From Anaerolineales bacterium UBA3940 (GTDB lineage Bacteria; Chloroflexota; Anaerolineae; Aggregatilineales; UBA3940), in assembly GCA_002385675.1 (NCBI GenBank), contig DGDY01000161.1, positions 1 to 36,754 of the forward strand: a stretch of 36,754 nucleotides of DNA. The letters are read 5' to 3'. This document shows, piece after piece, positions 22,745 to 30,890 of the stretch. Both the position numbers and the translations under genes were made by a program. The notes beneath the pieces are model-generated. The model was given only the letters and a program-made list of their open reading frames with translations. It made no database searches and was not told where the DNA came from. Every line of letters starts with the position of its first letter. Within the stretch, counting starts at the first letter, position 1.

Positions 22745-25408
22745 CTATCCCTCCTCGCCCTGGCCGTGCGAGATCGGCAGCGTGAAGGCCATCGTGGTGC
22801 CCTGCTCGCCCGTGTCTTCAACCCAGATGCGCCCGCCGTGCGCCATGATCAGCCCGCGTGCAATCGCCAGCCCCAGCCCCGCGCCCTTGTCTTCGTTGCC
22901 GGGACGGTTCGTTGCCTGCCGGAAGGCCTCGAACACCGCCTCACGCTCCTCCGCCGGGATGCCCGGCCCCTGGTCGCGCACGGTCACGCGGATGCTGCTG
23001 CCCTCCTGCACGGCCCTAACCTCGATGCACGTGCCCTTCGGCGAGTAGCGGGCGGCATTTGTCACGAGGTTGTTCAGCACCTGCATGATGCGCTTGCCGT
23101 CCACATACACTTCGGGCAGGTCGGCGGGAATGTCCAGGACGAGGTCGTGCTCGGCGGTGATCACCTGGAGCGAGGCGGACGAGGAGGAGACAAGCTCGTC
23201 GAGTTTGACCCGCTCCGGCTCGATGCGGAGCATCCCGGCCTCCAGCCGCGACAGGTCGAGAAGCTGCTCGACGAGATCCGTCAGCCGCTCGGATTCCTGG
23301 TTGATGATCTGGATGAACTCGCGCTGCTCGGACGGGTCCCACGTGACATCGTCAGCAAGCAGCGTGCTGGCAAAGCCCTGGATCGAGGTGAGCGGCGTGC
23401 GCAGTTCGTGCGAGATCATCGCCAGAAATTGCATCTTCAGCTCGTTGGCCCGCTCGGCCTCCCGGCGCGCTGCTGCTTCCGAGCGCAGCAGGCCGATGTT
23501 ATAAATGGCGCTCGCCGCCTGATCGACAAGCCCCTGCATGTGCCGGACGTCCTCCTCACCGAGCGGCTGCGGCCTGTCGAAGAAAATGCCGAAAATGCCA
23601 AACCACTGGCCGCTGGCTGTGAGCGGGAAGAACACGCCGCTGCGGAAGCCGAGGCGACCGGCCTGCGCCTCAAGCTCCGCCGCACGCGGGTCAACCTGGA
23701 TGTCTGGCAGGACGAGCGGCTTGTCCGGCGACCATAGTGTCGCCAACTCGCTCCCCTCGACCCGGTAGTACTTGCCGGTGTCGTCGGGCGCGGACGGGTC
23801 GCGCCGCCAGTCGGCGACGATCTGCAGCATCTTCGGCGGCTGATCGCCCCAGGGTTCGCTGAACACACCGATCGTTGCCCGGTTGGCGTCGCCAAGCGCC
23901 CGGCTGGAAACCAGGGCTTCGAGCACGGCGCTGGCACTCTTCACCGTGCCGATCTGCCGGCTGACCCGGTAGAGGTCCGTCATGCGGGCCAGCGCCTCAC
24001 CAAGCTGCTGCTCGGAGCGGCGGCGCTCGGACACGTCACGGACGAGCGCGAAGAAGCCGCGCACCTTGCCGTCCGGCCCCACATCCGGGATGTACTGCCC
24101 GTGAATGTAGCGCATACCCGTGTGCTGAAAATCGACCAGCGTCTCGTGGTCGATGGTTTCCCCGGCGAGCACGCGCTCAAAATATTCCTTCAGCGTTTCG
24201 TACGCCTTCTCGCCGATGACCTCCCGCACATGCTTGCCGGGCATCTCGCTGCTGGGCAGGCCGAACCACTCCTCGTACTCCTTGTTGGTGAAGCGGTAGC
24301 GGCAGTCCTTGGTGATGTACGAGATGAGCGCGGGCATCGCGTCGGTGATGAGCCGGAGTTGCTGTTCGGCGTCTCGCCGCCGCTCGATCTCAACCTGGGC
24401 TTCCTGGTAGAGGCGCACGTTTTCAAGTGCCAGCCCGGCTCGACGCGCCAGCGACTCGGCGACGAGCACGTCGTCCTGCGTGAAGACCCGCCCCGAGTCG
24501 GACATGGCGAGGGACAGAGAGCCGATGGGCTGCTGCCGGGCGATGAGCGGCACGACGATCAGCGAAGTCACCCCCGCCGAGCGTATAAGCTCAAAGTGCT
24601 CGTCGTCGACCGCGACGCTTCGCAGGAAGTCATCCGTCATTTCGCTCACGAAGAGCGTCGCACGGGCTTCGATGGCGTGCCTGGAGGCCAGCCCCTTGGG
24701 GTCGGGTGGGTAGCGCTCGACAAGCTGCCGCAGCGCGGCCTCGTGTTCGGGGGAGGTGGCGGCGACCGCGACGCGCTCGACCCTGTCCTCATTCAGGAGA
24801 TCAACAATACACTGGTCGGCGAAGCGCGGTACGAGCAGCCGCGTCAGGTTCTGGACGCTGGTTTCGTAGTCCAGCGAGTGGGAGAGAGCCAGCCCCACAC
24901 CGGCGAGGAGTTCCAGCCGCGCGCGGATGGCCTCGGCACGCTGCCGGGCGGCCTGCTCCTCGCGCAGCAGGCGCTCGCGCTCCTGCTCGATCTGCTTCAG
25001 GTGTGTGATGTCCCGGGCAATGGCGGATGCGCCGACAACGCGCCCGGTTTCGTCGCGGATGGGCGAGACGCGCAGCGAGACGACAAAGCGCTCGCCGTTC
25101 TTGCGCATACGGGTTGTCTCGTAAAGCTCGATGCGCTCGCCCTTGCGAAGCCGGGCCATGATGCTGGGGATCTCGTCGGGGAGTTCAGGCGGAACCAGCA
25201 TCGATACATGCTTCCCGACGACCTCCTCGGCGGTATACCCGTACATCTGCTCGGCGCCAGCATTCCAACTGGTTATGATGCCATCGAGCGTTTTGCTGAG
25301 AATGGCATCCTCTGATGATTCAACGATGGCGGCCAACTCACGGGCAAGGAATTCCGGCGAACTGTGCATCGAGAAGTCGTCCGAACTGCTGCTATGCGTT
25401 TGTACCAT
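22745..25408 (-). CDS. Soluble multi-sensor histidine kinase (PAS-GAF-PAS-GAF-HisKA-HATPase)
   Basis: About 887 residues and no membrane segment. The first PAS/PAC domain (~residues 20-140) contains DGIITSWNAGAEQMYGYTAEEVVG. A GAF domain spans ~170-335, a second PAS ~345-465, and a second GAF ~475-640. The HisKA box FLAMISHELRTPLTS carries His667. The ATPase domain has the N-box LNNLVTNAARYS, DQGPGIPAEE and GAGLGLAIARGL. Four cytosolic sensor domains imply integration of small-molecule, redox or light signals, but no cofactor cysteine or other diagnostic residue stands out. No receiver domain or response regulator is adjacent. ATG 25408 is preferred over TTG 25414; neither has a strong Shine-Dalgarno. 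Confidence 0.92.
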   Translation of the reverse strand: MVQTHSSSSDDFSMHSSPEFLARELAAIVESSEDAILSKTLDGIITSWNAGAEQMYGYTAEEVVGKHVSMLVPPELPDEIPSIMARLRKGERIELYETTRMRKNGERFVVSLRVSPIRDETGRVVGASAIARDITHLKQIEQERERLLREEQAARQRAEAIRARLELLAGVGLALSHSLDYETSVQNLTRLLVPRFADQCIVDLLNEDRVERVAVAATSPEHEAALRQLVERYPPDPKGLASRHAIEARATLFVSEMTDDFLRSVAVDDEHFELIRSAGVTSLIVVPLIARQQPIGSLSLAMSDSGRVFTQDDVLVAESLARRAGLALENVRLYQEAQVEIERRRDAEQQLRLITDAMPALISYITKDCRYRFTNKEYEEWFGLPSSEMPGKHVREVIGEKAYETLKEYFERVLAGETIDHETLVDFQHTGMRYIHGQYIPDVGPDGKVRGFFALVRDVSERRRSEQQLGEALARMTDLYRVSRQIGTVKSASAVLEALVSSRALGDANRATIGVFSEPWGDQPPKMLQIVADWRRDPSAPDDTGKYYRVEGSELATLWSPDKPLVLPDIQVDPRAAELEAQAGRLGFRSGVFFPLTASGQWFGIFGIFFDRPQPLGEEDVRHMQGLVDQAASAIYNIGLLRSEAAARREAERANELKMQFLAMISHELRTPLTSIQGFASTLLADDVTWDPSEQREFIQIINQESERLTDLVEQLLDLSRLEAGMLRIEPERVKLDELVSSSSASLQVITAEHDLVLDIPADLPEVYVDGKRIMQVLNNLVTNAARYSPKGTCIEVRAVQEGSSIRVTVRDQGPGIPAEEREAVFEAFRQATNRPGNEDKGAGLGLAIARGLIMAHGGRIWVEDTGEQGTTMAFTLPISHGQGEEG

Positions 25409-25509
25409 TACCAATCCTGTATTAATACAACCACAACTCGTTAAGCGTATGGGGATACCCGAACAACAAGACCACGCAGTTTAAGTATTCACCATATCAA
25501 GGCTGTGCG

Positions 25510-27705
25510 CTACCCGTCAAGCACCGTTAAGTTCGCAAAGCTGACCATCAGCCGCTTCAGACCGGCCTCGTCAAACATCACGCTGACTTCCTGATCGTCG
25601 CCGCTCATGCGGCTCGCAACGACGATGCCCTCACCGAACTTGGGGTGAAGGACCCGCATGCCGGTGCGGATCGCACTCTCGCCCAGGTCAATCTCCATCT
25701 GCGCGGACGAGCGTACACGCGGAGGGCCACCCATGCGGCGCGGCGGCCCGCCGATGTCCGGCATGCCGGGGAAGGCAGCGTGCGGCGGCACGAGAAGCTC
25801 CGGCGGGATGTCGTCGATGAAGCGCGAGCGCATGTTGACCGAACTCTCGCCCCAGACGGTGCGGCGGAAGCAGTACACAAGGTACAGGTACTTGCGGGCA
25901 CGCGTCATGCCGACGTACATAAGGCGGCGCTCCTCCGCCATCTGCTCGGCGTCTGGGTCTTCAATCGAGCGCTGGTGCGGCAGTACACCCTCCTCCAGCC
26001 CGACGAGGAACACCACGTCGAACTCCAGCCCCTTGGCGGCGTGCAGCGTCATCAGGCTGGGGGCGTTCACGTCCTCGGTGAGCGTGTCCACATCGGAGAC
26101 GAGCGCGACTTCCTCCAGAAACTCCTGCAGGGGCAGGTCCTCCGCCTCCGCCGCGACGTTCACCAGCTCCATCACGTTCTCGACCCGCTCGCGGCCCTGC
26201 TCGCTGCCGTCGTCCAGCCAGCCGAGGTAGCCCGTCTCGTCAAGCACCAGCTTGAGCAGATCGCCGACAGCCATGTTGCGGCTGATCGCCCGCCAGCCGT
26301 TGAGCATCTCCGCGAACGAGCCGAGCGCGCGCCGCGCCCGCCCGTCAAGCGGCCCGGCGGATGGGTCGCTTGAGAGTTGCGTGAGCGCCTCGAACAGGCT
26401 GATGCCGTTGCTTTCTGCCCACGCCTGGAGCGAGGCGATTGTCTTATCGCCGATGCCGCGCGGCGGCGTGTTGATCACCCGCATCAGGCTGAGCGAGTCG
26501 TCCGGGTTATGGATGATCCGCAGGTAGGCCAGCACGTCCTTGATCTCGCGCCGCCCGTAGAAGCGGGTTGCACCGACAAGCCGGTAGGGCAGGTTGTGCC
26601 GGATGAAGGCGTCCTCCAGCGCGCGCGATTGGGCGTTGGTGCGGTACATCACCGCACACTGGCCCGGCTCGGCTTCCCCGGCCTTGACCAGCAGCGCGAT
26701 CTGCTCGACGACGAACTCCGCCTCGTACTGTTCGTTGTGGGCCTCGTACAGCACGATCTTCGGGCCGCCTTCCCGGTCGGTGAACAGCCGCTTCGGGGTG
26801 CGATGCGTGTTGCGGTCGATGACGGCCTGCGCCGCGTCGAGAATGACCTGCGTGGAGCGATAGTTTTGCTCCAGCAGGACGGTCTGCAATTCGGGGAAGT
26901 CCCGCCGCAGCCGGTTGATGTTGCGGTAGTCTGCGCCGCGCCAGCGATAGATCGACTGGTCCTCGTCGCCCACGCAGAAGATGTTTTTGCTCCTGGCGGT
27001 GAGGAGGCGGAGCAGTTCATACTGCGCGGCGTTCGTGTCCTGAAACTCGTCCACGAGCACATGGTCCACGCTGTTCTGGTAGCGGGCGAGCACGTCGTGA
27101 TGCTCGCGGAACAGCAGCGCGGTGTGCATGAGCAGGTCGTCAAAATCGACGGCGTTATTGGCGATGAGCCGCGCCTCGTAGTACTGGTACGCCCGCTTCA
27201 CGATCTCGTCGAAGTAGTCGGAGGGGCGGTAGCCGTCCGGGCGGATCAACTCGTTCTTGGCGTTGGAGATGCGCCCCAGCACGCGCTCCGGCGGGTAGCG
27301 CTTGTCGTCGAGGTTCAAGTCCTCGGTGATGACCACCTTCATCAGCGCGCGCTGGTCCGCCGTATCGAAGATCACATAATCCCGCGTGAGGCCCACCCGC
27401 TCGGCCTCGCGCCGCAGGATGCGGGCGCAGATCGAGTGGAAGGTGCCCATCGTCAGCCCCTTGACGCGTCCGCCGAGCAGTCCTTCGACGCGGTGCATCA
27501 TCTCACGGGCGGCCTTGTTGGTGAAGGTCATCGCCATGATGCGCCAGGGCGGGACGTGCAGCTCGTTCACCAGGTACGCGATCCGGTGGGTGAGCACGCG
27601 CGTCTTACCGCTACCCGGCCCGGCCAGCACCAGCACCGGGCCCGGCGGCGCGGTCACGGCGGCACGCTGGCCCTCGTTCAACCCGTCTACAATAGCTGAA
27701 GTCAA
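25510..27705 (-). CDS. uvrD: UvrD/PcrA-type 3'-5' DNA helicase
   Basis: About 731 residues, SF1A. Motifs are Q motif LNEGQRAAV, Walker A LAGPGSGKTRVL, Ia MTFTNKAAREM, Walker B VDEFQDTN, III FCVGDEDQSIYRWRGAD, IV LEQNYRST, V MTLHAAKGLEFDVVFLVG, and VI EERRLMYVGMTRARKYLYL. The C-terminus has the PcrA Tudor-like RNA-polymerase-binding module (VLHPKFGEGIVV). The enzyme acts in nucleotide-excision and mismatch repair and in removing RecA or stalled polymerase. I chose TTG 27705, which has AGGAG about 8 nt upstream and puts the Q motif at residue ~10; the longer frame to 27801 runs through the promoter. No terminator separates it from the downstream kinase gene. Confidence 0.93.
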   Translation of the reverse strand: MTSAIVDGLNEGQRAAVTAPPGPVLVLAGPGSGKTRVLTHRIAYLVNELHVPPWRIMAMTFTNKAAREMMHRVEGLLGGRVKGLTMGTFHSICARILRREAERVGLTRDYVIFDTADQRALMKVVITEDLNLDDKRYPPERVLGRISNAKNELIRPDGYRPSDYFDEIVKRAYQYYEARLIANNAVDFDDLLMHTALLFREHHDVLARYQNSVDHVLVDEFQDTNAAQYELLRLLTARSKNIFCVGDEDQSIYRWRGADYRNINRLRRDFPELQTVLLEQNYRSTQVILDAAQAVIDRNTHRTPKRLFTDREGGPKIVLYEAHNEQYEAEFVVEQIALLVKAGEAEPGQCAVMYRTNAQSRALEDAFIRHNLPYRLVGATRFYGRREIKDVLAYLRIIHNPDDSLSLMRVINTPPRGIGDKTIASLQAWAESNGISLFEALTQLSSDPSAGPLDGRARRALGSFAEMLNGWRAISRNMAVGDLLKLVLDETGYLGWLDDGSEQGRERVENVMELVNVAAEAEDLPLQEFLEEVALVSDVDTLTEDVNAPSLMTLHAAKGLEFDVVFLVGLEEGVLPHQRSIEDPDAEQMAEERRLMYVGMTRARKYLYLVYCFRRTVWGESSVNMRSRFIDDIPPELLVPPHAAFPGMPDIGGPPRRMGGPPRVRSSAQMEIDLGESAIRTGMRVLHPKFGEGIVVASRMSGDDQEVSVMFDEAGLKRLMVSFANLTVLDG

Positions 27706-27746
27706 AGCCCTGCTCCTGACGATTTCGATGTGGCGGTAACGTGCCC

Positions 27747-27752
27747 ATTTTA
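27747..27752 (-). promoter_or_regulatory. Extended -10 box of uvrD
   Basis: Minus strand TGCTAAAAT (TGn plus TAAAAT) about 42 nt before the TTG start. The -35 is weak. Confidence 0.5.
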
Positions 27753-27819
27753 GCACGGCGCAGGACTTTCTTCGAACGGGGCGGGGTGAGAAAAGAAGCA
27801 CAAAAACGAACCTCGCCGC

Positions 27820-27926
27820 GTATGGCGGGTTGAAACCGCCGCGACGTTCAGTCGCGGATCCTGAACCTCACCGCGCCCCTTCGGGCCACACCTCTCCCCT
27901 TGCAGGGGGAGGTTGGGTGGGGTTCC
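27820..27926. repeat. Intergenic palindromic repeats
   Basis: Includes CGCGAC-gttca-GTCGCG (27840-27856) and CCTCTCCCC-ttgca-GGGGGAGG (27891-27912, imperfect), then GGTTGGGTGGGG. It is related in style to the elements at 3110 and 17627. Confidence 0.5.
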
Positions 27927-27956
27927 AGCGCAGCACTCCCGTGCCTTTAGTACCAC

Positions 27957-27985
27957 TTGCCATCTCGCCCAACCCTCACTATAAT
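27957..27985 (+). promoter_or_regulatory. Sigma-70 promoter upstream of the cold-shock gene
   Basis: TTGCCA (27957-27962), 17-bp spacer, TATAAT (27980-27985). The expected start is near 27992. Confidence 0.8.
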
Positions 27986-27991
27986 GAAAAT

Positions 27992-28057
27992 CGTAGGATG
28001 CAGGACCAAGACTTTCGTGAGAGAAACAAAAGCCTGGCATCGCAGCCGGGCTTTTTT
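27992..28057 (+). ncRNA. Candidate short RNA or attenuated leader
   Basis: A good promoter ends just before this interval, and an intrinsic terminator with a six-T tail closes it, giving a predicted RNA of about 65 nt. A small TTTC/GAAA hairpin may form inside. It could be an independent sRNA or the prematurely ended leader of the cold-shock gene. Confidence 0.4.
28028..28057 (+). terminator. Intrinsic terminator upstream of the cold-shock gene
   Basis: Stem AAAAGCCTGGC / GCCGGGCTTTT with one T-G wobble and a 6-nt loop, followed by a run of six T. It lies between the promoter at 27957 and the cold-shock ORF. Confidence 0.8.
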
Positions 28058-28145
28058 GTTCGAGATCGTGCGTTTGCGCGAACCACTGAGAGGCCTTCCT
28101 GCTCTACGTTAATGACCTGTGTAGGGTAAGGAGAACGTACCCACA

Positions 28146-28361
28146 ATGTCTGATCGTATTCGTGGAACGGTGCAATGGTTCAACAACACCAAGGGCTATG
28201 GCTTTATCGCCCCGGAGGATGGCTCGAAGGATGTCTTCGTGCACTACTCCGAGATTCAGGGCGCAGCGGGCTACAAGTCCTTGGAAGAGGGGGAAAAGGT
28301 CGAGTTTAGCATTGAGCAGACGCCCAAAGGTCCTCAGGCGGTTCGGGTTCAAAAGCTCTAA
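28146..28361 (+). CDS. Cold-shock domain protein (CspA family)
   Basis: 71 residues forming a single OB-fold cold-shock domain. RNP1 is KGYGFI (residues 16-21) and RNP2 is VFVHY (30-34), with conserved aromatics in [12 protein letters not shown]. Such proteins bind single-stranded RNA and act as RNA chaperones. AAGGAG lies about 11 nt before ATG 28146. The nearest good promoter is at 27957-27985, which would give a leader of about 154 nt interrupted by a terminator. Long regulated leaders are usual for cold-shock genes, but a terminator inside one is notable. A strong terminator follows the gene. Confidence 0.95.
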   Translation: MSDRIRGTVQWFNNTKGYGFIAPEDGSKDVFVHYSEIQGAAGYKSLEEGEKVEFSIEQTPKGPQAVRVQKL

Positions 28362-28379
28362 CACCGCTTGAAACCGGAA

Positions 28380-28409
28380 GAGGCCCCGCCAGCTGGCGGG
28401 GCCTCTTTT
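28380..28409 (+). terminator. Intrinsic terminator of the cold-shock gene
   Basis: Perfect stem GAGGCCCCGCC/GGCGGGGCCTC with an AGCT loop, followed by TTTT. Confidence 0.88.
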
Positions 28410-28542
28410 CGATTCTATGCATCGATCATCCCAATTTGATAGAAAAAATTAAGTTCTTATTGGGGACTTTTTTAGGTGCTGGCGGATATGCTCTTAATAT
28501 AACGTTATCAGCAGGGCAGTACCCAAGGGGGAGTTAACAGTA

Positions 28543-28800
28543 ATGAACGCAATGTCGATTTTAGTGTGGTTGGTCGTTGGTCTGATAGCCGGCTGGCTGG
28601 CTGGCGAAGTAACACGAGGCACAGGCTTCGGGTTGGTGGGGAACATCATCGTGGGTATTGTGGGTGCCGTGCTTGGCGGGATTCTACTTTCCGCCCTCGG
28701 GGTTTCGGTCAGTGGCGGCATCCTGATCCAGATCCTCGTCGCGTTTCTAGGGGCGTTGATCCTGCTGGCCATCGTGAATCTGGTGCGCCGGGCGACCTAA
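28543..28800 (+). CDS. GlsB/YeaQ/YmgE family small membrane protein (copy 2)
   Basis: 85 residues, three hydrophobic segments with glycine zippers: LIAGWLAGEVTRGTGFGLVGNIIVGIVGAVLG, then SGGILIQILVAFLGALILLAIV and a basic end (RRAT). It is clearly paralogous to the protein at 20166-20429. ATG 28543 has GGGGGAG about 12 nt upstream. The ~130-bp spacer upstream is AT-rich, but I see no convincing -35/-10 pair. Its role is not established beyond association with stress in other bacteria. Confidence 0.87.
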   Translation: MNAMSILVWLVVGLIAGWLAGEVTRGTGFGLVGNIIVGIVGAVLGGILLSALGVSVSGGILIQILVAFLGALILLAIVNLVRRAT

Positions 28801-28829
28801 CGGCGCTGCCGCGTCGTGTTCTTCTTGGA

Positions 28830-28863
28830 GAGCAGGGCCGGGCTTTACAGCCCGGCCCTGCTC
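28830..28863. terminator. Bidirectional terminator
   Basis: Perfect 15-bp stem GAGCAGGGCCGGGCT / AGCCCGGCCCTGCTC with a TTAC loop, between the convergent glsB copy 2 and decarboxylase genes. GTTTATC follows on the plus strand. Confidence 0.82.
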
Positions 28864-28898
28864 GTTTATCTACTCAGGGGCAGGCGCCCCGCCGGGCG

Positions 28899-29555
28899 CT
28901 AGGCCCAGTACTGCCGGATCGTCTCCTTGAACTGGCGCGCCGCTTCTACCGGGTCGCTCGCCCCGTGGATGGCGCGGCCCACCACAAAGACCGAGATCGG
29001 GATGTTGACGAACATGTCAATCGAGTCGAGGTCAATCGCGCCCGCCACCGACACCTTGAAGCCCTGTTCGGCCAGGGTCTGCACGGCGGCGAGGTCTGCA
29101 GCCGTCCAGCGGCGGCCACCCACATTGCCCTCATCCCAGCCCTTGTGATAGACGACTCGCTCCACACCGATTTCGCGCCAGAGCGAGGCCTGCCGGTCGA
29201 TGTCCTCCAGCCCGGTCATCTCAACGAGCACTTCATGCCCCGGACGGCGCTGTGCCTCTGCGAGCGCCTCCTCAATGGTGACACGCGGCGCTGCCCAGAT
29301 GACCGTCATCCAGTCCGCGCCCGCGTCGAAGGCCATCTGCGCCTCCAGCGCGCCGACATCCGGCGTTTTCATATCGGCCAGGAGCAGGTTGTCGGGGCAG
29401 GCTTCGCGGATGGCGCGCACGCCCCGCATCCCCTCCGCCTTGACGAGCGGCGTGCCCACCTCAACGATATCCACCTCGGGGCTTACTATCCGGGCGATCT
29501 CCAGCGCAGGCCCCACCTCAATGAAATCCAGGGCTAGCTGCAGTAGTGGTGCCAT
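28899..29555 (-). CDS. HUMPS/UlaD-type decarboxylase family protein
   Basis: About 218 residues of the OMP-decarboxylase superfamily (3-keto-L-gulonate-6-phosphate decarboxylase / 3-hexulose-6-phosphate synthase branch). The N-terminus LQLALDFIEV holds the first Asp. The signature D-x-K-x-x-D is LLADMKTPDVG, followed by FDAGADWMTVI. Phosphate-binding segments include VSVAGAIDL and VFVVGRAIHGASDP. The family includes both pentose-interconverting and formaldehyde-fixing enzymes. No ascorbate operon or hexulose-phosphate isomerase gene is adjacent, so the substrate is open. ATG 29555 was chosen with AAGGA upstream; the longer frame to 29594 overlaps the -10 box. Confidence 0.85.
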   Translation of the reverse strand: MAPLLQLALDFIEVGPALEIARIVSPEVDIVEVGTPLVKAEGMRGVRAIREACPDNLLLADMKTPDVGALEAQMAFDAGADWMTVIWAAPRVTIEEALAEAQRRPGHEVLVEMTGLEDIDRQASLWREIGVERVVYHKGWDEGNVGGRRWTAADLAAVQTLAEQGFKVSVAGAIDLDSIDMFVNIPISVFVVGRAIHGASDPVEAARQFKETIRQYWA

Positions 29556-29592
29556 GGTCGTGTGTTCCTTTCTCATTACGTGACATCGCCTC

Positions 29593-29598
29593 ATTATA
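29593..29598 (-). promoter_or_regulatory. -10 box of the decarboxylase gene
   Basis: Perfect TATAAT on the minus strand about 38 nt before the ATG. The -35 is unclear. Confidence 0.5.
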
Positions 29599-29699
29599 CT
29601 GTGGAACGGGCGGCGGCTGAGCGCTACGCGGCCTCACCTTTGTGAGAGGTTAGGGCGGAAAGATAGGACATTTCCTACCTGATACATGACAAAAATAAC

Positions 29700-29728
29700 T
29701 TGTGCCTATCGCCCCACAGGGGTATTAT
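29700..29728 (+). promoter_or_regulatory. Sigma-70 promoter of the beta-rich hypothetical gene
   Basis: TTGTGC (29700-29705), 17-bp spacer, TATTAT (29723-29728). The expected start is near 29735. Confidence 0.65.
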
Positions 29729-29735
29729 TGCGACC

Positions 29736-29759
29736 AACCCCGGCCCTGATGCCGGGGTT
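29736..29759 (+). other. Hairpin at the extreme 5' end of the mRNA
   Basis: Perfect 9-bp stem AACCCCGGC/GCCGGGGTT with a 6-nt loop, beginning at the predicted transcription start. It could protect the 5' end or act as a regulatory leader; no T-tract follows. Confidence 0.45.
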
Positions 29760-29818
29760 CGCGTACATCATATACCTGGGGCCACACCAACCCACTCCAG
29801 AATCCATTAGGAGGTCTC

Positions 29819-30214
29819 ATGGCCGAGGTCCAACAGCCCTACATCGACATGTTCACCGTGTGCGAAAAGGTCGAGTGCAGCCCGGACACGCGGGATGTCA
29901 CCAACATTATCGGCATCCGCCACCGGCTCACGTTTGAAGAGTTCCCCGTAGTGCATCCGCTGACGCTTTACGCTCGCTTCAACGGCTGTGATGGCACTTA
30001 CCACGGCGTCTTCGAGGCGTGGTGGATGGGCCCGCCGTCCGAGCGCATGGGCCAGTATCCGTTTACCTTTGTCATCCCGCGTGACAACTGGATCACGGAT
30101 AAGACGTTCAAGGTCGACATGCCCTTTGAGGAGCCCGGCTTCTACGAGTTCCGCATCATGCTGGAGGATGGCGACTACATCGCCCACCAGTTGTATGTTG
30201 ACTACCCGGAATAG
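29819..30214 (+). CDS. Conserved hypothetical protein, DUF6941-like beta-rich fold
   Basis: 131 residues, soluble, no signal peptide. The layout resembles DUF6941 proteins: an N-terminal strand ending in Cys, NIIGIRHRLTFEEFPVVHPLTLYARF, a central strand, then FEEPGFYEFRIMLEDGDYIAHQLYV. This suggests a small beta-sandwich of unknown function. AGGAGG lies only 4 nt before ATG 29819. A clear promoter and a 5' hairpin precede it and a strong terminator follows, so it is a single-gene unit. The family match is from pattern memory only. Confidence 0.7.
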   Translation: MAEVQQPYIDMFTVCEKVECSPDTRDVTNIIGIRHRLTFEEFPVVHPLTLYARFNGCDGTYHGVFEAWWMGPPSERMGQYPFTFVIPRDNWITDKTFKVDMPFEEPGFYEFRIMLEDGDYIAHQLYVDYPE

Positions 30215-30250
30215 GGGGCTGGTTGAGCATGCCGCCCATCCGTGACGGAT

Positions 30251-30282
30251 AAAAAGCCTCGCTTCCCGGCGAGGCTTTTTTG
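30251..30282. terminator. Bidirectional intrinsic terminator
   Basis: Stem AAAAAGCCTCGC / GCGAGGCTTTTT with a 6-nt loop. It has T-runs on both strands and ends right at the stop of the convergent lipoprotein gene. Confidence 0.9.
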
Positions 30283-30813
30283 TTACGGGGCAGGTATCTC
30301 GTCGTCTGCCAGCGTTACCAGGGTGAACCGCCGGTAGACCTCGCAATCCCCCTCGGAGGTCATGTCGCCTGTCAGATCGCGCGAACCGTCCTCGCGGATG
30401 ATGTGCAGCAGCGTGTACAGGTTGCGTATACCGGCGATCTCTTGCACGCCGAAGTACCGGGTGCCGTGCGTGCCTGCATCGACGAGCGCAAACGAGATAG
30501 CAGGCCCGTCCGGCTCGCCCCATCCCTGCACAGTGAGCGTTTCGCCTTCGCCGATGACCTCCAGCGAGACGTAATCCGGTGGGGCGTAGTCCAGTTCTTC
30601 AGGCGTGGTCTGCCCGGCGCAGCGCATCTCGCCTGTGTCGTAGTCCACGCGATAGTTACCGGGGGCGGGCACACTTTCGGGGTTCGTGGGGGACAGGAGC
30701 GGCGCGTCGATGATGACGTCCTCGCCGGACGTCCTGGCTTCAGGCAGGCAGGCGGTTAATACCAGCATACAAACGAGCACGGCGGGACTGGCGCAGCGGA
30801 ATACACGCAGCAT
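30283..30813 (-). CDS. Putative lipoprotein
   Basis: About 176 residues, family not recognised. The N-terminus has a basic start, a hydrophobic core and a lipobox LTAC with Cys22, so the mature protein is predicted to be lipid-anchored and extracytoplasmic. The mature part begins with a proline/acidic linker, followed by a probable beta-rich domain with two cysteines (MRCAGQ and GDCEVYRRF) that may form a disulfide. ATG 30813 has GAGGAG about 10 nt upstream; the longer open frame to 31215 is antisense-like and overlaps the TPR gene. It lies 77 bp after the TPR gene on the same strand and may share its promoter. Confidence 0.7.
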   Translation of the reverse strand: MLRVFRCASPAVLVCMLVLTACLPEARTSGEDVIIDAPLLSPTNPESVPAPGNYRVDYDTGEMRCAGQTTPEELDYAPPDYVSLEVIGEGETLTVQGWGEPDGPAISFALVDAGTHGTRYFGVQEIAGIRNLYTLLHIIREDGSRDLTGDMTSEGDCEVYRRFTLVTLADDEIPAP

Positions 30814-30890
30814 CGGACGTCGACTCCTCGGCTCTCCCAACACTACGCGTATGGTAGTCGATCTTGGAAATTTAGGGAAGACCCGCCGGA

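Larger units (their letters stand above)
27706..28145. other. 440-bp divergent spacer between uvrD and the cold-shock gene
   Basis: Contains the uvrD -10 box (27747-27752), palindromic repeats (27820-27926), a sigma-70 promoter on the plus strand (27957-27985), an intrinsic terminator (28028-28057), and a further ~90-nt leader with a Shine-Dalgarno for the cold-shock gene. Confidence 0.65.
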
